From assembly GCF_014205845.1 (NCBI RefSeq), contig NZ_JACHCR010000001.1, positions 1 to 64,000 on the forward strand: a stretch of 64,000 bases of DNA. Reading direction: 5' to 3'. The stretch comes from Mucilaginibacter cryoferens (lineage in GTDB: Bacteria > Bacteroidota > Bacteroidia > Sphingobacteriales > Sphingobacteriaceae). Of the stretch, positions 1 through 9,612 are shown piece after piece. A model generated the notes under the pieces. The model had not been told where the DNA came from. It did not search any database and worked only from the letters and a program-made list of their open reading frames with translations. The translations under genes and the position numbers were made by a program. Position 1 is the first letter of the stretch; every line of letters begins with the position of its first letter.

Positions 1-19
1 AATACACCTTTAAAATACA

Positions 20-60
20 AAAAAAGGAGCAGAAAAACTTAATTCTCCTACTCCTTTTTT
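20..60. terminator. Hairpin with A/T tracts downstream of gltA
   Basis: A 10-bp stem (20-29 with 51-60) closes a 21-base loop. A run of T follows on both strands, so it can end transcription from either side. It lies about 115 bases past the gltA stop. The 62-174 stretch between them is purine-rich on the minus strand and holds no convincing gene. Confidence 0.6.
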
Positions 61-174
61 AACAGCCTTTTCTAAAAGACTTTTTCAGTGCCCTCAGCTT
101 GCTCCATCGCTTTTTTAATTTGTCTTTTATCTTTTGTCCTTCTATCCTTACTCCTCTTATCCCCTAAAAGAACC

Positions 175-1461
175 CTATCTGTCTTTAATATCTTTATATT
201 CTCTATCGGTATCACCAGTGTAAATCTGACGCGGACGGCCGATAGGCTCCTTGTTTGCCTTCATTTCTTTCCACTGGGCTATCCAGCCTGGCAAGCGGCC
301 AAGGGCAAACAGCACTGTGAACATTTCGGTTGGAAAACCCAATGCGCGGTAAATAATACCCGAGTAAAAATCTACGTTAGGGTAAAGCTTACGCTCCACA
401 AAATAAGGATCTTTAAGGGCTACTTCTTCCAGCTTTTTGGCTATCTCCAGTACCTCGTCATTGATGCCTAATTTCTCTAATATATCGTCGCAGGCTTTTT
501 TAATGATCTTAGCCCTTGGGTCGAAGTTTTTGTATACACGGTGACCAAAGCCCATTAAACGGAACGGATCATTCTTGTCTTTCGCTTTAGCTATCCATTT
601 ATCAGTATCACCGCCATCATCTTTTATTTTTTCAAGCATTTCAATTACCGCCTGGTTGGCACCACCATGCAGCGGGCCCCAAAGTGCAGAGATACCTGCC
701 GAAATAGACGCATATAAATTAGCGTCAGACGAGCCAACAATGCGTACTGTTGAGGTTGAGCAGTTTTGCTCATGATCGGCGTGCAGTATCAGTAATTTGT
801 TCATTACGTCAACCACTACCCTATCTACCTTGTAGTCTTCTGTACGTTCGGCAAACGTCATGTACAGGAAGTTGGTTACATAGTCGTATTTATTTTGAGG
901 ATATACAACCGGATGCCCTAATGATTTTTTGTAGATCCACGATACTACCGTGCTCATTTTGGCCAGCAGCTTTATAATCTCTATGTTTATTTCATCGGCA
1001 GATAAACCTGGTTTTAACGACTCGGGGTTAAAAGCGGCTAAAGCACCAATTAATGACGATAGCTGACCCATTGGATGAGATTTTGATGGAAACCCATCAA
1101 AAAATTTCTTCATATCCTCATGAACCAAAGTATGACGGCTCAACTGATACTGAAAATCACTTAATTGTTTCCCGGTTGGTAGTTCACCGTATATCAATAA
1201 ATAAGCTACTTCAATAAAGCTGGCATTTTCTGCCAGTTGCTCAATTGAATAGCCACGATATTTCAGGATTCCTTTTTCACCATCCAAAAATGTAATGGCG
1301 CTTTTTGTAGCACCCGTATTTTTGTAGCCGATATCCAGCGTTACGTAACCGCTTTGATCCCTAAGTTTTGAAATATCAATCGCCTTTTCACCTTCTGTAC
1401 CCTCAATTACCGGGAGTTCAAATGTTTTATCACCAATTTTTAACTGTACTGTTTCCGACAT
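175..1461 (-). CDS. gltA: Citrate synthase (type II)
   Basis: Condenses oxaloacetate and acetyl-CoA to citrate at the entry of the TCA cycle, in the cytoplasm. At 428 residues it has the usual length of the bacterial hexameric form. Visible family motifs are HADHEQNCST (228-237), GPLHGG with catalytic His265, GFGHRVY with His307, and PNVDFYSG with catalytic Asp364. The ATG start is supported by a TACATTTG -7 element about 20 bases upstream. The gene appears monocistronic, divergent from the hybrid kinase on its right. Function is certain at the family level. Confidence 0.97.
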   Translation of the reverse strand: MSETVQLKIGDKTFELPVIEGTEGEKAIDISKLRDQSGYVTLDIGYKNTGATKSAITFLDGEKGILKYRGYSIEQLAENASFIEVAYLLIYGELPTGKQLSDFQYQLSRHTLVHEDMKKFFDGFPSKSHPMGQLSSLIGALAAFNPESLKPGLSADEINIEIIKLLAKMSTVVSWIYKKSLGHPVVYPQNKYDYVTNFLYMTFAERTEDYKVDRVVVDVMNKLLILHADHEQNCSTSTVRIVGSSDANLYASISAGISALWGPLHGGANQAVIEMLEKIKDDGGDTDKWIAKAKDKNDPFRLMGFGHRVYKNFDPRAKIIKKACDDILEKLGINDEVLEIAKKLEEVALKDPYFVERKLYPNVDFYSGIIYRALGFPTEMFTVLFALGRLPGWIAQWKEMKANKEPIGRPRQIYTGDTDREYKDIKDR

Positions 1462-1481
1462 AGAAATTTTTGTATCTGCAA

Positions 1482-1489
1482 CAAATGTA
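1482..1489 (-). promoter_or_regulatory. -7 promoter element of gltA (TACATTTG)
   Basis: An exact match to the Bacteroidota -7 consensus TAnnTTTG on the minus strand, ending 20 bases before the gltA ATG. Transcription is expected to start about 5-8 bases further on, leaving a leader of roughly 14 bases. No clear -33 TTTG was found. Confidence 0.6.
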
Positions 1490-1616
1490 ATTAAATCTGC
1501 GTATTAATAACCGCTAAGATAATTTACTATTTGTAAATTTTTAAGTGCAAATTTATTAATTTAACCATTTTTTCCAGGTAATCCTTTCCCAAATCACTAA
1601 TAAAAAGCATACTGTA

Positions 1617-4600
1617 ATGTCGTTGAAAGTTAAAACATTGTTAATGATCCAAAACGACGAGTCAATTTACAGGTTATTGCTTATTGGTTTATTCATCGCA
1701 AGTCCCTCATTACATTACCTTTGCTATTATAACTCTTATGACCCCATTTGGTTGAGGGTCATTAACAGTTTCTTTTGTTTGCTATCGCTTGGGCTCTCCT
1801 TTAACACCAACAAAACCGCTTATACGGTAAGTACCTCCCTCACCATTTTAGCGTTCCTGGTTGTCAATAACTATATATTACTAGGTACCAATGGTTTTGA
1901 GCATGCGTATCTATTTAGTTCTATCACCATATTTATTGCCATAACTTTATTTTGTAAAAAAGCCTGGGAGTTTGTCGCCATCTGTGCGCTTAATCTTTGC
2001 GCCATTATTGCGGCTTATTTTACCGCACCACATTTAAATATTTCATTACCTGTACTGGCGATACTCATTTTAATATTTACCATTATTGCCTACGTGTCTT
2101 TCCTGGTAGTTAAGGCTTACCAGTTTCAGCTAAGAAACGCGGTTAATAAGGTAATGACGCTTAATGATAACCTGCATTCGCTCATCAGCTCGTTTAACGA
2201 TATGGTATTTGAGTTTGATGAAAGCAAAATCTGCCTTAACGTTTGGTATAATGAACTTATCCCCAGAGCCGCCGACCCCAAATCACTCATTGGTAAACGC
2301 ATTGAAGACACATTACCCCCTGATAAAGCAAAAAAATATATCGATTGCCTTGATTTTGTAATTACTAACCGTTTACCAATATCCATTGAATATATATCTG
2401 ATTATGGTACCGGCCAATGGTTTAAGTGCGATATGATGCCGGTATACGATCGTACAGGCGCATATTCGGGCCGTATTTCGGCGGCGTTGATTGATATATC
2501 TGCACAAAAGAAAAATGCCGACGCCTTAAAGGCCAACGAAGCCCTGCTGTTGGAAGCCCAGGCTATCTCAAAAACCGGTAATTGGTGGTACGATCACAGC
2601 ACAAGCGAGACCTATTGGTCTGATAATTTATACGCTTTATTGGAAATTGACAGCGTCCCCGATAACATTAGCAAATTTCACTACTACATAAGTCTTATCC
2701 ATCCCGATGATCGCGAGAATGCCCTGGCTTACCTTTCCAGCATTCACAAGATCCCTCAACCACAGTTTGAGCACAAATTTATTACGCCCAAAGGCAACCT
2801 AAAATACATCAAAATTATACGCGGCGAACTATTGCAGGACGATGCCGGTGATCACAAACGCATTTTTGGGGTATTACAGGATATCACCGAAGCCCGGCTC
2901 TCAGAAAAAGCAGTAAAAATAAGCCAGGTAGAATTAACTGAAGCCCAGACTATTGCAAAAATTGGTAATTGGAAATGGAATTTAACTACTGGTGTATTAG
3001 ACTGGTCTGACGAGTTGAATACCGTTTACGAAATTACCGCGGCACAATCAAAAGGTGTAAACGGAGCCAAATTGCTACTAAAATATGTACATCCTAATGA
3101 CAGGTACATATTAAAGCATCTGTTAAAAAAACCGGAGCATTTAAAAGATGTATCGCACGAGTACCGCATTATTACGCCTAACGGTAATTTAAAATATTTG
3201 AGCATTATTATAGGCAAGTTAATGAGGCGCGATGATGGCAGCATACGCAAGATTATTGGCACCTTACAGGATATTACCGTACGTAAACAGGCCGAACTGG
3301 ATTATCGCCAGTCGGAAAGTAAGTACAAACTCGTTTTAGAAACCATTAACCTGGCCGCCGTCACTTTAGATAAAAACGCCAATGTGGTTTTTTGTAACAA
3401 ATACCTGGCAAACCTGGTAGGTTACTCACAGGCAGAAATTATTGGCATGAACTGGATGGAAAACTTTATTCCAGACGACCTGAAAGATTATATGATTGGC
3501 TGGTTTAAAAACAACACCATTGGGGCCCATTTTGTAAATCCCATTGTGTGCCGTAATGGCGAGCAGCGCATCATAAGCTGGCAAAACACCGTGAGCTACG
3601 ATGAAAATGGCAACATTAAAGAAACTGCCAGTATTGGCGAAGATATAACCGACCAGCAAAAGGCAAGGCAGGAATTGATATGGGCTAAGGAAGTGGCAGA
3701 AAAAGCATCTAAGTTTAAATCGGAGTTCCTGTCTATCATGAGCCACGAGATCCGCACACCGATGAATGCAGTTATAGGCACCACCAATCTCCTGCTCTCA
3801 GAAGATCCAAGACCCGAACAGTTGGAGTACCTTAACACACTTAAATTTTCGGGCGAGAACCTGCTCGCTATCATCAACGATATTTTAGATTATAATAAAA
3901 TTGAGGCTGGCAAGCTCGAATTAAGCAACACGCACTTTAACCTGCACCAGCTTATCCAAAAAATAAAACAATCATTTCATACCCGGGTTGCCGAAAAAAA
4001 ATTGGAACTGAATGTAATCATAGATGAAACCATCCCCGAAATGCTAACTGGCGACTCCATGCGCCTGCTGCAGGTGATGAATAACCTGGTGAGCAACGCG
4101 GTTAAGTTTACCCATACCGGCGGTGTTACCATAAAATTAGAGAAAGAACTAATACACGGTACAAGCGTAACCGTTAAGTTTACCGTTACCGATACGGGCA
4201 TTGGCATCAGTGCCGAGAGTTTTAACATTGTGTTTGATCCCTTTATGCAGGATAAGCAGGTAATTAATAATGATTATGGTGGCACCGGACTTGGCCTGGC
4301 CATTACCAAGCGCCTGGTTGAATTGCACAACAGCACCATATCTGTCATCAGCGAACTGGGCAAAGGCACCACTTTCACTTTTTCTATCGCCTTTGCTATA
4401 GCACCAAAAACTATAGGCCATCAGCCTGTTAACCCATCGGTTGCCGGGCTTGCCTTCAACTTAAGCGGCATGCATATTTTAATTGTAGACGATAATAAGA
4501 TGAACCTGATGATAGCCGGTCGTTTTTTAAAGAAATGGAATGCCATTGTTCACGAAGCACTTAATGGCGAAATTGCGGTAGACATGGTGAATAACAATAA

Positions 4601-4856
4601 CTACAACCTCATCATTATGGATTTGCAGATGCCCGTGATGGATGGCTTTGAGGCAACAGCTATTATAAAGGCATCACACCCCAATATCCCTATTATAGCG
4701 CTTACGGCCGATGCAATGCCAGAAACTCATAACAAGGCGTTTGAAGCAGGCATGAGCGATTACCTAACCAAGCCTTTTGTGCCCGAAACCTTGTTTGAAA
4801 AGGTAGCTAAATACTGCCTGCCAATTATAAATGTTAACAGGGAAGAAATGAGTTAG
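1617..4856 (+). CDS. Hybrid sensor histidine kinase/response regulator with PAS domains
   Basis: A membrane hybrid kinase of 1079 residues. Residues 1-165 form about five or six hydrophobic segments. Four PAS/PAC-like units follow (roughly 185-300, 310-430, 440-560, 570-690); units two and three resemble each other (both have NGNLKY and IFGVLQDIT/IIGTLQDIT). The HisKA box MSHEIRTPMN carries phospho-acceptor His710. The ATPase domain has DTGIGIS and GGTGLGLAI. The C-terminal receiver has LIVDDNKMN and phospho-acceptor Asp1002 (IIMDLQMPVMDG). The signal sensed is unknown. No partner regulator is adjacent; the stand-alone Hpt protein near 38 kb could in principle relay from such a kinase, but this is speculation. 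Confidence 0.93.
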   Translation: MSLKVKTLLMIQNDESIYRLLLIGLFIASPSLHYLCYYNSYDPIWLRVINSFFCLLSLGLSFNTNKTAYTVSTSLTILAFLVVNNYILLGTNGFEHAYLFSSITIFIAITLFCKKAWEFVAICALNLCAIIAAYFTAPHLNISLPVLAILILIFTIIAYVSFLVVKAYQFQLRNAVNKVMTLNDNLHSLISSFNDMVFEFDESKICLNVWYNELIPRAADPKSLIGKRIEDTLPPDKAKKYIDCLDFVITNRLPISIEYISDYGTGQWFKCDMMPVYDRTGAYSGRISAALIDISAQKKNADALKANEALLLEAQAISKTGNWWYDHSTSETYWSDNLYALLEIDSVPDNISKFHYYISLIHPDDRENALAYLSSIHKIPQPQFEHKFITPKGNLKYIKIIRGELLQDDAGDHKRIFGVLQDITEARLSEKAVKISQVELTEAQTIAKIGNWKWNLTTGVLDWSDELNTVYEITAAQSKGVNGAKLLLKYVHPNDRYILKHLLKKPEHLKDVSHEYRIITPNGNLKYLSIIIGKLMRRDDGSIRKIIGTLQDITVRKQAELDYRQSESKYKLVLETINLAAVTLDKNANVVFCNKYLANLVGYSQAEIIGMNWMENFIPDDLKDYMIGWFKNNTIGAHFVNPIVCRNGEQRIISWQNTVSYDENGNIKETASIGEDITDQQKARQELIWAKEVAEKASKFKSEFLSIMSHEIRTPMNAVIGTTNLLLSEDPRPEQLEYLNTLKFSGENLLAIINDILDYNKIEAGKLELSNTHFNLHQLIQKIKQSFHTRVAEKKLELNVIIDETIPEMLTGDSMRLLQVMNNLVSNAVKFTHTGGVTIKLEKELIHGTSVTVKFTVTDTGIGISAESFNIVFDPFMQDKQVINNDYGGTGLGLAITKRLVELHNSTISVISELGKGTTFTFSIAFAIAPKTIGHQPVNPSVAGLAFNLSGMHILIVDDNKMNLMIAGRFLKKWNAIVHEALNGEIAVDMVNNNNYNLIIMDLQMPVMDGFEATAIIKASHPNIPIIALTADAMPETHNKAFEAGMSDYLTKPFVPETLFEKVAKYCLPIINVNREEMS

Positions 4857-4932
4857 TGTAATGTTATAGATAAATTGACGCTTAATGTTTAGTTGAAAGT
4901 CTAAAATCCGGCTTGCGACTATTGACTTTACA

Positions 4933-5460
4933 CTAGTTCATTTGCTCCTTAACAGATCCACATTCTTTCATATGCTCTGGAAAGTATGGATTCTCTATTT
5001 TTTTATCTACCGATAGCCAATAACCACCTTTGCCGCTATCTGCCATTGGGCAATAATCAACATAAATAGTGGCAGCTTTTAATTTACTGCCTTTTACCAG
5101 CGCTATCACATCTGTACTTAAAGTTAAAAACAAAGCGCGCTGTTCTTTAACATCAGTTGCGGCAGCTATTTTGCGAGCTATAGAAGCTGTTTCCGAGCAA
5201 CCTTTAATACCCGCCAGTTTACCTTCTAATACCAACGCCGCTACTTTAATACCGGCCACATCGGATTTTAGGAACTCATTTTTAAGGCCAATATAAGCTT
5301 CAAATACTTTAGCGGTGTTAGCAGTATCAACAACCTGTGCGCCAACAACCTTAACAGCCGCCGTATCATTTTTTGCAATATTCTGTTGTTTAGCGGCCTG
5401 TTTACATGCCGATGCAGCCAAAACAGCCGCAAACAGCGAAATACGATTTACAAATTTCAT
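4933..5460 (-). CDS. DUF3347 domain lipoprotein
   Basis: A 175-residue exported protein with a lipoprotein-like signal (ASAC, candidate lipidated Cys19). The C-terminal signature YCPMADSGKGGYWLS followed by NPYFPEHMKECG is characteristic of DUF3347, which in other Bacteroidota is often found in heavy-metal resistance or efflux proteins. That context is not seen here. It starts 8 bases after the stop of the FtsX-like permease, so the two are probably co-transcribed. The molecular role is unknown. Confidence 0.85.
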   Translation of the reverse strand: MKFVNRISLFAAVLAASACKQAAKQQNIAKNDTAAVKVVGAQVVDTANTAKVFEAYIGLKNEFLKSDVAGIKVAALVLEGKLAGIKGCSETASIARKIAAATDVKEQRALFLTLSTDVIALVKGSKLKAATIYVDYCPMADSGKGGYWLSVDKKIENPYFPEHMKECGSVKEQMN

Positions 5461-5468
5461 CTATTACT

Positions 5469-6716
5469 TTAATTAGTCCTAATAGCCTCCACAGGGTCGA
5501 GCCTTGATGCAAAATAAGCGGGTATTATTCCCGATGCGATTCCTGTTATCAGGGAGAAACTTAAACCTGTAATAATATTTTCTGCACCAAGTATAACCTG
5601 CACATCAAACACGGCCTTTATACCAAAAGTTAAAAAGTATACAAACAAAAGTCCAATTAGCCCGCCCATCAAGCAAAGCACTACAGATTCTATTAAAAAC
5701 TGTAATAATATGAAATAGTTTTTAGCACCCAGTGATTTTTGAATACCGATAATATTGGTACGCTCCTTTACCGAAACAAACATAATGTTTGCTATACCAA
5801 ACCCGCCAACCAGCATCGAAAACAAACCTATAATGGCGCCGCCCGTATTTAAAACCTTAAAAACGCTATCCAGCTGCTGCGTTAGCATAGTAGTACGGTT
5901 AAGGGCGAAGTTATCCTCTACCCCTGGCCTAAGGCTGCGGATAGAGCGCATCAATCCCCTTATCTCGCTTTCCACATCATCGGTAGGTATCCCCTCTTTA
6001 CCACGCACAATAATAGATGGGTGGTAACTTTCATTTTGAATATCTATGAGGTTATGGGCAAAGTTTAGCGGCAGCAAAACCTCTTTATCTGTAGATATCC
6101 CCAACATATCCTTACCCTGCTTAGAGAACACCCCAACCACGGTTACGTATCGCCCCATCACCTTAATTTGCTTGCCAACAGCATCTCCGCCGGGGAACAA
6201 ATTTTGGGCTATATCAAAACCAATATCGGTTATAGGCGCACCGGTTTTTGATTCCATATCGGTAAAATACCGGCCACCGGCAAAATCAAAATTCCAGGTT
6301 TTGTTATGATCCTGAGAAGCGGCATCTATCTGCGCACCGTCAACAGTATTACTTTTATATTTAATAGTGCGGTTATCAATACTGATCTCGTAAGATAATG
6401 CCTCGGCAGTTTGGCTGCGGCGCGATAGCTCGTTAAAATCCTTCAGTTTAGATACAGGCCTTTGCAGGTATTTCCACCACGGAAAGTCGCTACCGCCAAC
6501 CCATGGCCACTTTTCAACATAGATACTGTTGTTGCCTAATTTATTAACGCTGCTTTGCAAATTATTACGCAAGGTATCAACCGCCGAAAACACGGCGATG
6601 ATTGTAAATATGCCTATGGTTACCCCTAATAATGAAAGCGTTGTACGGATTTTGTTTTGCCTTAGCGCATCATAAGCAAACAAAAAGCTTTCGCCGAAAA
6701 GTTTTAAAAACAGCAT
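5469..6716 (-). CDS. ABC transporter permease, MacB/FtsX type
   Basis: A 415-residue inner-membrane permease. One N-terminal transmembrane segment (about 20-45) with the MacB-type RTTLSLLGVTIGIF motif is followed by a large periplasmic domain (about 45-285). Three C-terminal transmembrane segments follow, ending in the typical SRLDPVEAIRTN. Such permeases work with a LolD/MacB-type ATPase. None is adjacent; the nearest candidate is the ATPase at 26851-27606, and pairing the two is speculative. First gene of a likely operon with the DUF3347 lipoprotein. Confidence 0.92.
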   Translation of the reverse strand: MLFLKLFGESFLFAYDALRQNKIRTTLSLLGVTIGIFTIIAVFSAVDTLRNNLQSSVNKLGNNSIYVEKWPWVGGSDFPWWKYLQRPVSKLKDFNELSRRSQTAEALSYEISIDNRTIKYKSNTVDGAQIDAASQDHNKTWNFDFAGGRYFTDMESKTGAPITDIGFDIAQNLFPGGDAVGKQIKVMGRYVTVVGVFSKQGKDMLGISTDKEVLLPLNFAHNLIDIQNESYHPSIIVRGKEGIPTDDVESEIRGLMRSIRSLRPGVEDNFALNRTTMLTQQLDSVFKVLNTGGAIIGLFSMLVGGFGIANIMFVSVKERTNIIGIQKSLGAKNYFILLQFLIESVVLCLMGGLIGLLFVYFLTFGIKAVFDVQVILGAENIITGLSFSLITGIASGIIPAYFASRLDPVEAIRTN

Positions 6717-6922
6717 ATAAACTTATTTTGATTTCAATGGTTAATGAGTTGCCAATTGCACCAATTGCAAACAGCATGTTAGATCAAATTATACCGACTT
6801 GAATGTATTTATTTTTTAGACTATTCTGCTACCTTTAAGTTACAGTATTTTGATATTAAACTTAACAGTTGACTAATATAGATTCACCTTAAAAAAATCC
6901 GTGAATTTAACAAAAAAATTCA

Positions 6923-6930
6923 TACATTTG
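6923..6930 (+). promoter_or_regulatory. -7 promoter element of queA (TACATTTG)
   Basis: Exact TAnnTTTG match 26 bases before the queA ATG, predicting a leader of about 20 bases. No convincing -33 element. Confidence 0.55.
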
Positions 6931-6956
6931 CGCCCTGAAAATTCATATACACAAAC

Positions 6957-8006
6957 ATGAAATTATCTCAATTTAAATTCAATTTACCAGAGTCGTTAAT
7001 TGCACACAACCCATCAACCACCCGCGACGAAGCGCGTTTAATGGTTTTACACAAAGATTCTGGCAAAATTGAGCATAAAATATTTAAAGACGTACTTGAT
7101 TATTTTGACGATAAGGATATAATGATCCTTAACAACACCAAAGTATTCCCTGCGCGTTTGTATGGAAATAAAGAAAAAACAGGCGCCACAATTGAAGTTT
7201 TTTTATTGCGCGAACTGAATAAAGAACTACGCTTATGGGATGTACTGGTTGACCCGGCCCGTAAAATACGTGTAGGTAATAAATTATATTTTGGCGACGA
7301 CGATTTGTTAATTGCCGAAGTTGTTGACAATACCACTTCACGTGGCCGTACCATCCGCTTTTTGTTTGATGGTACCGATGAAGAGTTTCGTCGTAATGTG
7401 GAGATCCTTGGCGAAACGCCACTGCCCAAATATATTAAGCGTAAAGCTACTGCCGAAGATAAAGAGCGTTACCAAACTATTTTTGCTAAACACGAAGGCG
7501 CTGTTGCAGCCCCTACCGCGGGTTTGCACTTTAGCCGCGAATTGATGAAACGCCTTGAACTAAAAGGTATTGAATTTGCAGAAGTTACGCTACATGTTGG
7601 CTTAGGTACTTTCCGCCCGGTTGAGGTGGAGGATTTAACCAAACACAAAATGGATTCGGAGCAATTTATCATCGAGCAAAAACAAGCTGATATTGTAAAC
7701 CGCGGTATCGATCGTAAAACACGCATCTGTGCAGTTGGTACAACATCAATGAGAGCTATCGAATCGGCAGTATCGGCAGGCAAAACACTTAAAGCCGCCA
7801 ACGATTGGACCAGCAAGTTCATTTTCCCTCCGTATGATTTCAGCATCGCCAATTCTATGATCACCAACTTCCACACGCCAGAATCAACCTTATTGATGAT
7901 GGTATCGGCATTTGGCGGTTACGAGCATGTGATGAACGCTTACGAGGTTGCCGTTAAAGAAAAATATCGTTTCTACAGCTATGGTGATGCCATGCTGATC
8001 ATCTAA
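6957..8006 (+). CDS. queA: S-adenosylmethionine:tRNA ribosyltransferase-isomerase
   Basis: Transfers and isomerises the ribosyl moiety of AdoMet to 7-aminomethyl-7-deazaguanine in tRNA, forming epoxyqueuosine. The 349-residue length is normal. Motifs include [16 protein letters not shown] (15-30), [13 protein letters not shown], the conserved [13 protein letters not shown] and VGLGTFRPV, and [12 protein letters not shown] near the C-terminus. The upstream pathway enzyme Tgt is encoded at 61664-62794, so both tRNA-modifying steps are in this window but not clustered. Followed by a strong terminator. Confidence 0.97.
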   Translation: MKLSQFKFNLPESLIAHNPSTTRDEARLMVLHKDSGKIEHKIFKDVLDYFDDKDIMILNNTKVFPARLYGNKEKTGATIEVFLLRELNKELRLWDVLVDPARKIRVGNKLYFGDDDLLIAEVVDNTTSRGRTIRFLFDGTDEEFRRNVEILGETPLPKYIKRKATAEDKERYQTIFAKHEGAVAAPTAGLHFSRELMKRLELKGIEFAEVTLHVGLGTFRPVEVEDLTKHKMDSEQFIIEQKQADIVNRGIDRKTRICAVGTTSMRAIESAVSAGKTLKAANDWTSKFIFPPYDFSIANSMITNFHTPESTLLMMVSAFGGYEHVMNAYEVAVKEKYRFYSYGDAMLII

Positions 8007-8030
8007 TAATTAGATATAAGATGTTAGATT

Positions 8031-8068
8031 TGAGATATGAGGCTTAGGTTCATATCTCATTTTTTTTG
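8031..8068 (+). terminator. Rho-independent terminator of queA
   Basis: A 10-bp perfect stem (8031-8040 with 8050-8059) with a 9-base loop, followed by nine T residues. Confidence 0.8.
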
Positions 8069-8188
8069 TCTTAAATTTACTAAAGTTTGTATTGTAAACT
8101 AAGAACACCATTTGATCTAAGTCCACATGGTTATGCTGAGTGGTAAAGGCCGGGTATTCTGAAGGTGGAATGACGTATATAAAACTAT

Positions 8189-8497
8189 GTCATTGCGAGT
8201 GACAACCAGCTCGACTGGAAAAAACATTGATGACATCCAAAAAAAGATCGTTATTTCGAGGAGGTACGACGAAGCAAACCACAACTTACAGGGCGGATTT
8301 GCATAGCAACTCTGTAAGTCGGGGATTGCTTCGTACCTCGCAATGACGGCGGCGATCGTGTTGTGTTTGAAAATAAACACTGATAATCAATGCCTTAAAA
8401 GAATATCATTGCAAGGCACGAAGCAATCTCGTAGTCATGCTTATTCGCCCTGTAGAGTTACGAGATTGACTCCGTTGGCTAACGGATCGCAATGACA
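8189..8497. repeat. Composite palindromic repeat element, copy 1
   Basis: A 309-bp element bounded by GTCATTGCGA and its inverted copy TCGCAATGAC. It holds several hairpin modules. Two of them carry the 18-base core TACAGGGCGGATTTGCAT (8287-8304) or its relative on the opposite strand (8437-8454). The same module order appears inverted at 21815-22124 and, disrupted, at 44083-44655. It fills most of the 8007-8602 gap; the rest (8069-8188 and 8498-8602) shows no gene. Confidence 0.8.
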
Positions 8498-8602
8498 TAA
8501 TACTTGCCATGAATAGTTACAAAGAATGATAAGCATTTTTTAAACTTGTTATGGGTAGTAACGAAGAATGACATGTTAAGTACTTACACAGAAGACTAAA
8601 AA

Positions 8603-9328
8603 ATGACTGAAGCTAATCTCAAATCTCAAATCTCAAATCTCAAATCTAAGAAATACGCTATTATAGTCGCCGGCGGCTCTGGCACAAGAATGCAGTCGGC
8701 AGTTCCCAAACAGTTTCTGCTGGTTAACGGGTTACCGGTGTTAATGCATACGATGCTGGCTTTTTATAATTCGGCAGTTAAGCCCGATATTATTCTTGTA
8801 CTGCATGCCAATTTTCATAATTACTGGAGTGAATTATGTACCCAACATAGCTTTACTATCCCTCATACCCTTGTTGCAGGAGGCGAAACCCGCTTTCACT
8901 CGGTAAAAAACGGCCTGGATGTTATAAACGGCAATGATGACGCGCTAATCGCTGTACACGATGCCGTTCGCCCGCTTACCAGTGCATTTGTTATCCAAAC
9001 CTCATACTTGTATGCCCATGAGCACGGCAACGCTGTAGCAGCCGTTAAAAGCCGTGATTCGGTAAGACAAGGCACAGATAAACAATCGGTGAGTTTGCTG
9101 CGCGATGAAATTTACCTGGTGCAAACGCCGCAAACTTTTAAAGCCGGCTTGTTAAGGAAAGCTTACCAGCAAACATTTACCCCCCAATTTACCGACGACG
9201 CCAGCGTGGTTGAACAATTAGGCGTGGCCATACACCTTACCGAAGGCAGCCACCAGAATATCAAAATCACCTTTCCCGAAGATATAGCCATCGCCGAATT
9301 GCTTTTAAGCAAAAAAGCCACCGAGTAA
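8603..9328 (+). CDS. ispD: 2-C-methyl-D-erythritol 4-phosphate cytidylyltransferase
   Basis: Couples CTP and MEP to form CDP-methylerythritol in the non-mevalonate isoprenoid pathway; cytoplasmic and normally essential. The nucleotide-binding motif AIIVAGGSGTRM begins at residue 19 and VPKQFLLVNGLPVL follows. The family's AVHDAVRP and FTDDASVVE segments are also visible. The first 15 or so codons are unusual: they contain four 7-bp CTCAAAT units, and no other start codon lies between the ATG and the nucleotide-binding loop. The stop codon forms the loop of the terminator. Confidence 0.95.
   Translation: MTEANLKSQISNLKSKKYAIIVAGGSGTRMQSAVPKQFLLVNGLPVLMHTMLAFYNSAVKPDIILVLHANFHNYWSELCTQHSFTIPHTLVAGGETRFHSVKNGLDVINGNDDALIAVHDAVRPLTSAFVIQTSYLYAHEHGNAVAAVKSRDSVRQGTDKQSVSLLRDEIYLVQTPQTFKAGLLRKAYQQTFTPQFTDDASVVEQLGVAIHLTEGSHQNIKITFPEDIAIAELLLSKKATE
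8618..8645 (+). repeat. 7-bp tandem repeat (CTCAAAT x4) inside the ispD start
   Basis: Four perfect head-to-tail CTCAAAT units beginning five codons into ispD. Because 7 is not a multiple of 3, any change in copy number other than by three shifts the reading frame. Confidence 0.85.
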
Positions 9329-9344
9329 CTCGGTGACTTTTTAT
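9319..9344 (+). terminator. Terminator overlapping the ispD stop codon
   Basis: Stem CACCGAG (9319-9325) pairs with CTCGGTG (9329-9335). The three-base loop is the ispD TAA. A T-rich tract follows. Confidence 0.75.
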
Positions 9345-9359
9345 TACAGACCAGGATGT

Positions 9360-9509
9360 TTATGCCCGTCTAATAACTCCCAATAGTACGGCTATAATTG
9401 CTATTACCAAAAGTATGTGAATTAAACCACCGCCAAATGGGTGAATGAATGCTCCGAATAGCCATCCTATTACCAGGATAACCGCGATGATGTACAATAG
9501 GCCTCTCAT
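9360..9509 (-). CDS. Small membrane protein, lmo0937/DUF5670-like
   Basis: A 49-residue reading frame beginning MRGLLYIIAVILVIGW and ending IAIIAVLLGVIRRA. Two hydrophobic segments are separated by a glycine-rich turn (HPFGGG). This layout matches the tiny lmo0937-family membrane proteins common in Bacteroidota, often linked with envelope stress; that role is not shown by the sequence here. It is convergent with ispD and separate from the next gene, with a bidirectional terminator between it and the DUF2795 gene. Confidence 0.75.
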   Translation of the reverse strand: MRGLLYIIAVILVIGWLFGAFIHPFGGGLIHILLVIAIIAVLLGVIRRA

Positions 9510-9577
9510 GTTGTTATGTTTTAAGTGATAAATGTGTTAGATCTATTACCAAAATCATTCCAAAAAGTATTGCCAAT

Positions 9578-9605
9578 AAAAAAGCCCTTAAAAAAGGGCT
9601 TTTTT
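9578..9605. terminator. Bidirectional terminator
   Basis: A perfect 12-bp stem (9578-9589 with 9594-9605) with a four-base loop and A/T tracts on both sides. It sits just after the DUF2795 gene on the minus strand. Confidence 0.85.
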
Positions 9606-9612
9606 ATGCTGA

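Noticed and set aside
88..471. Open frame on the + strand across the gltA 3' end
   Set aside because: Opposite strand of a certain citrate synthase gene; the hydrophobic N-terminal stretch comes from pyrimidine-rich spacer and has no family resemblance.
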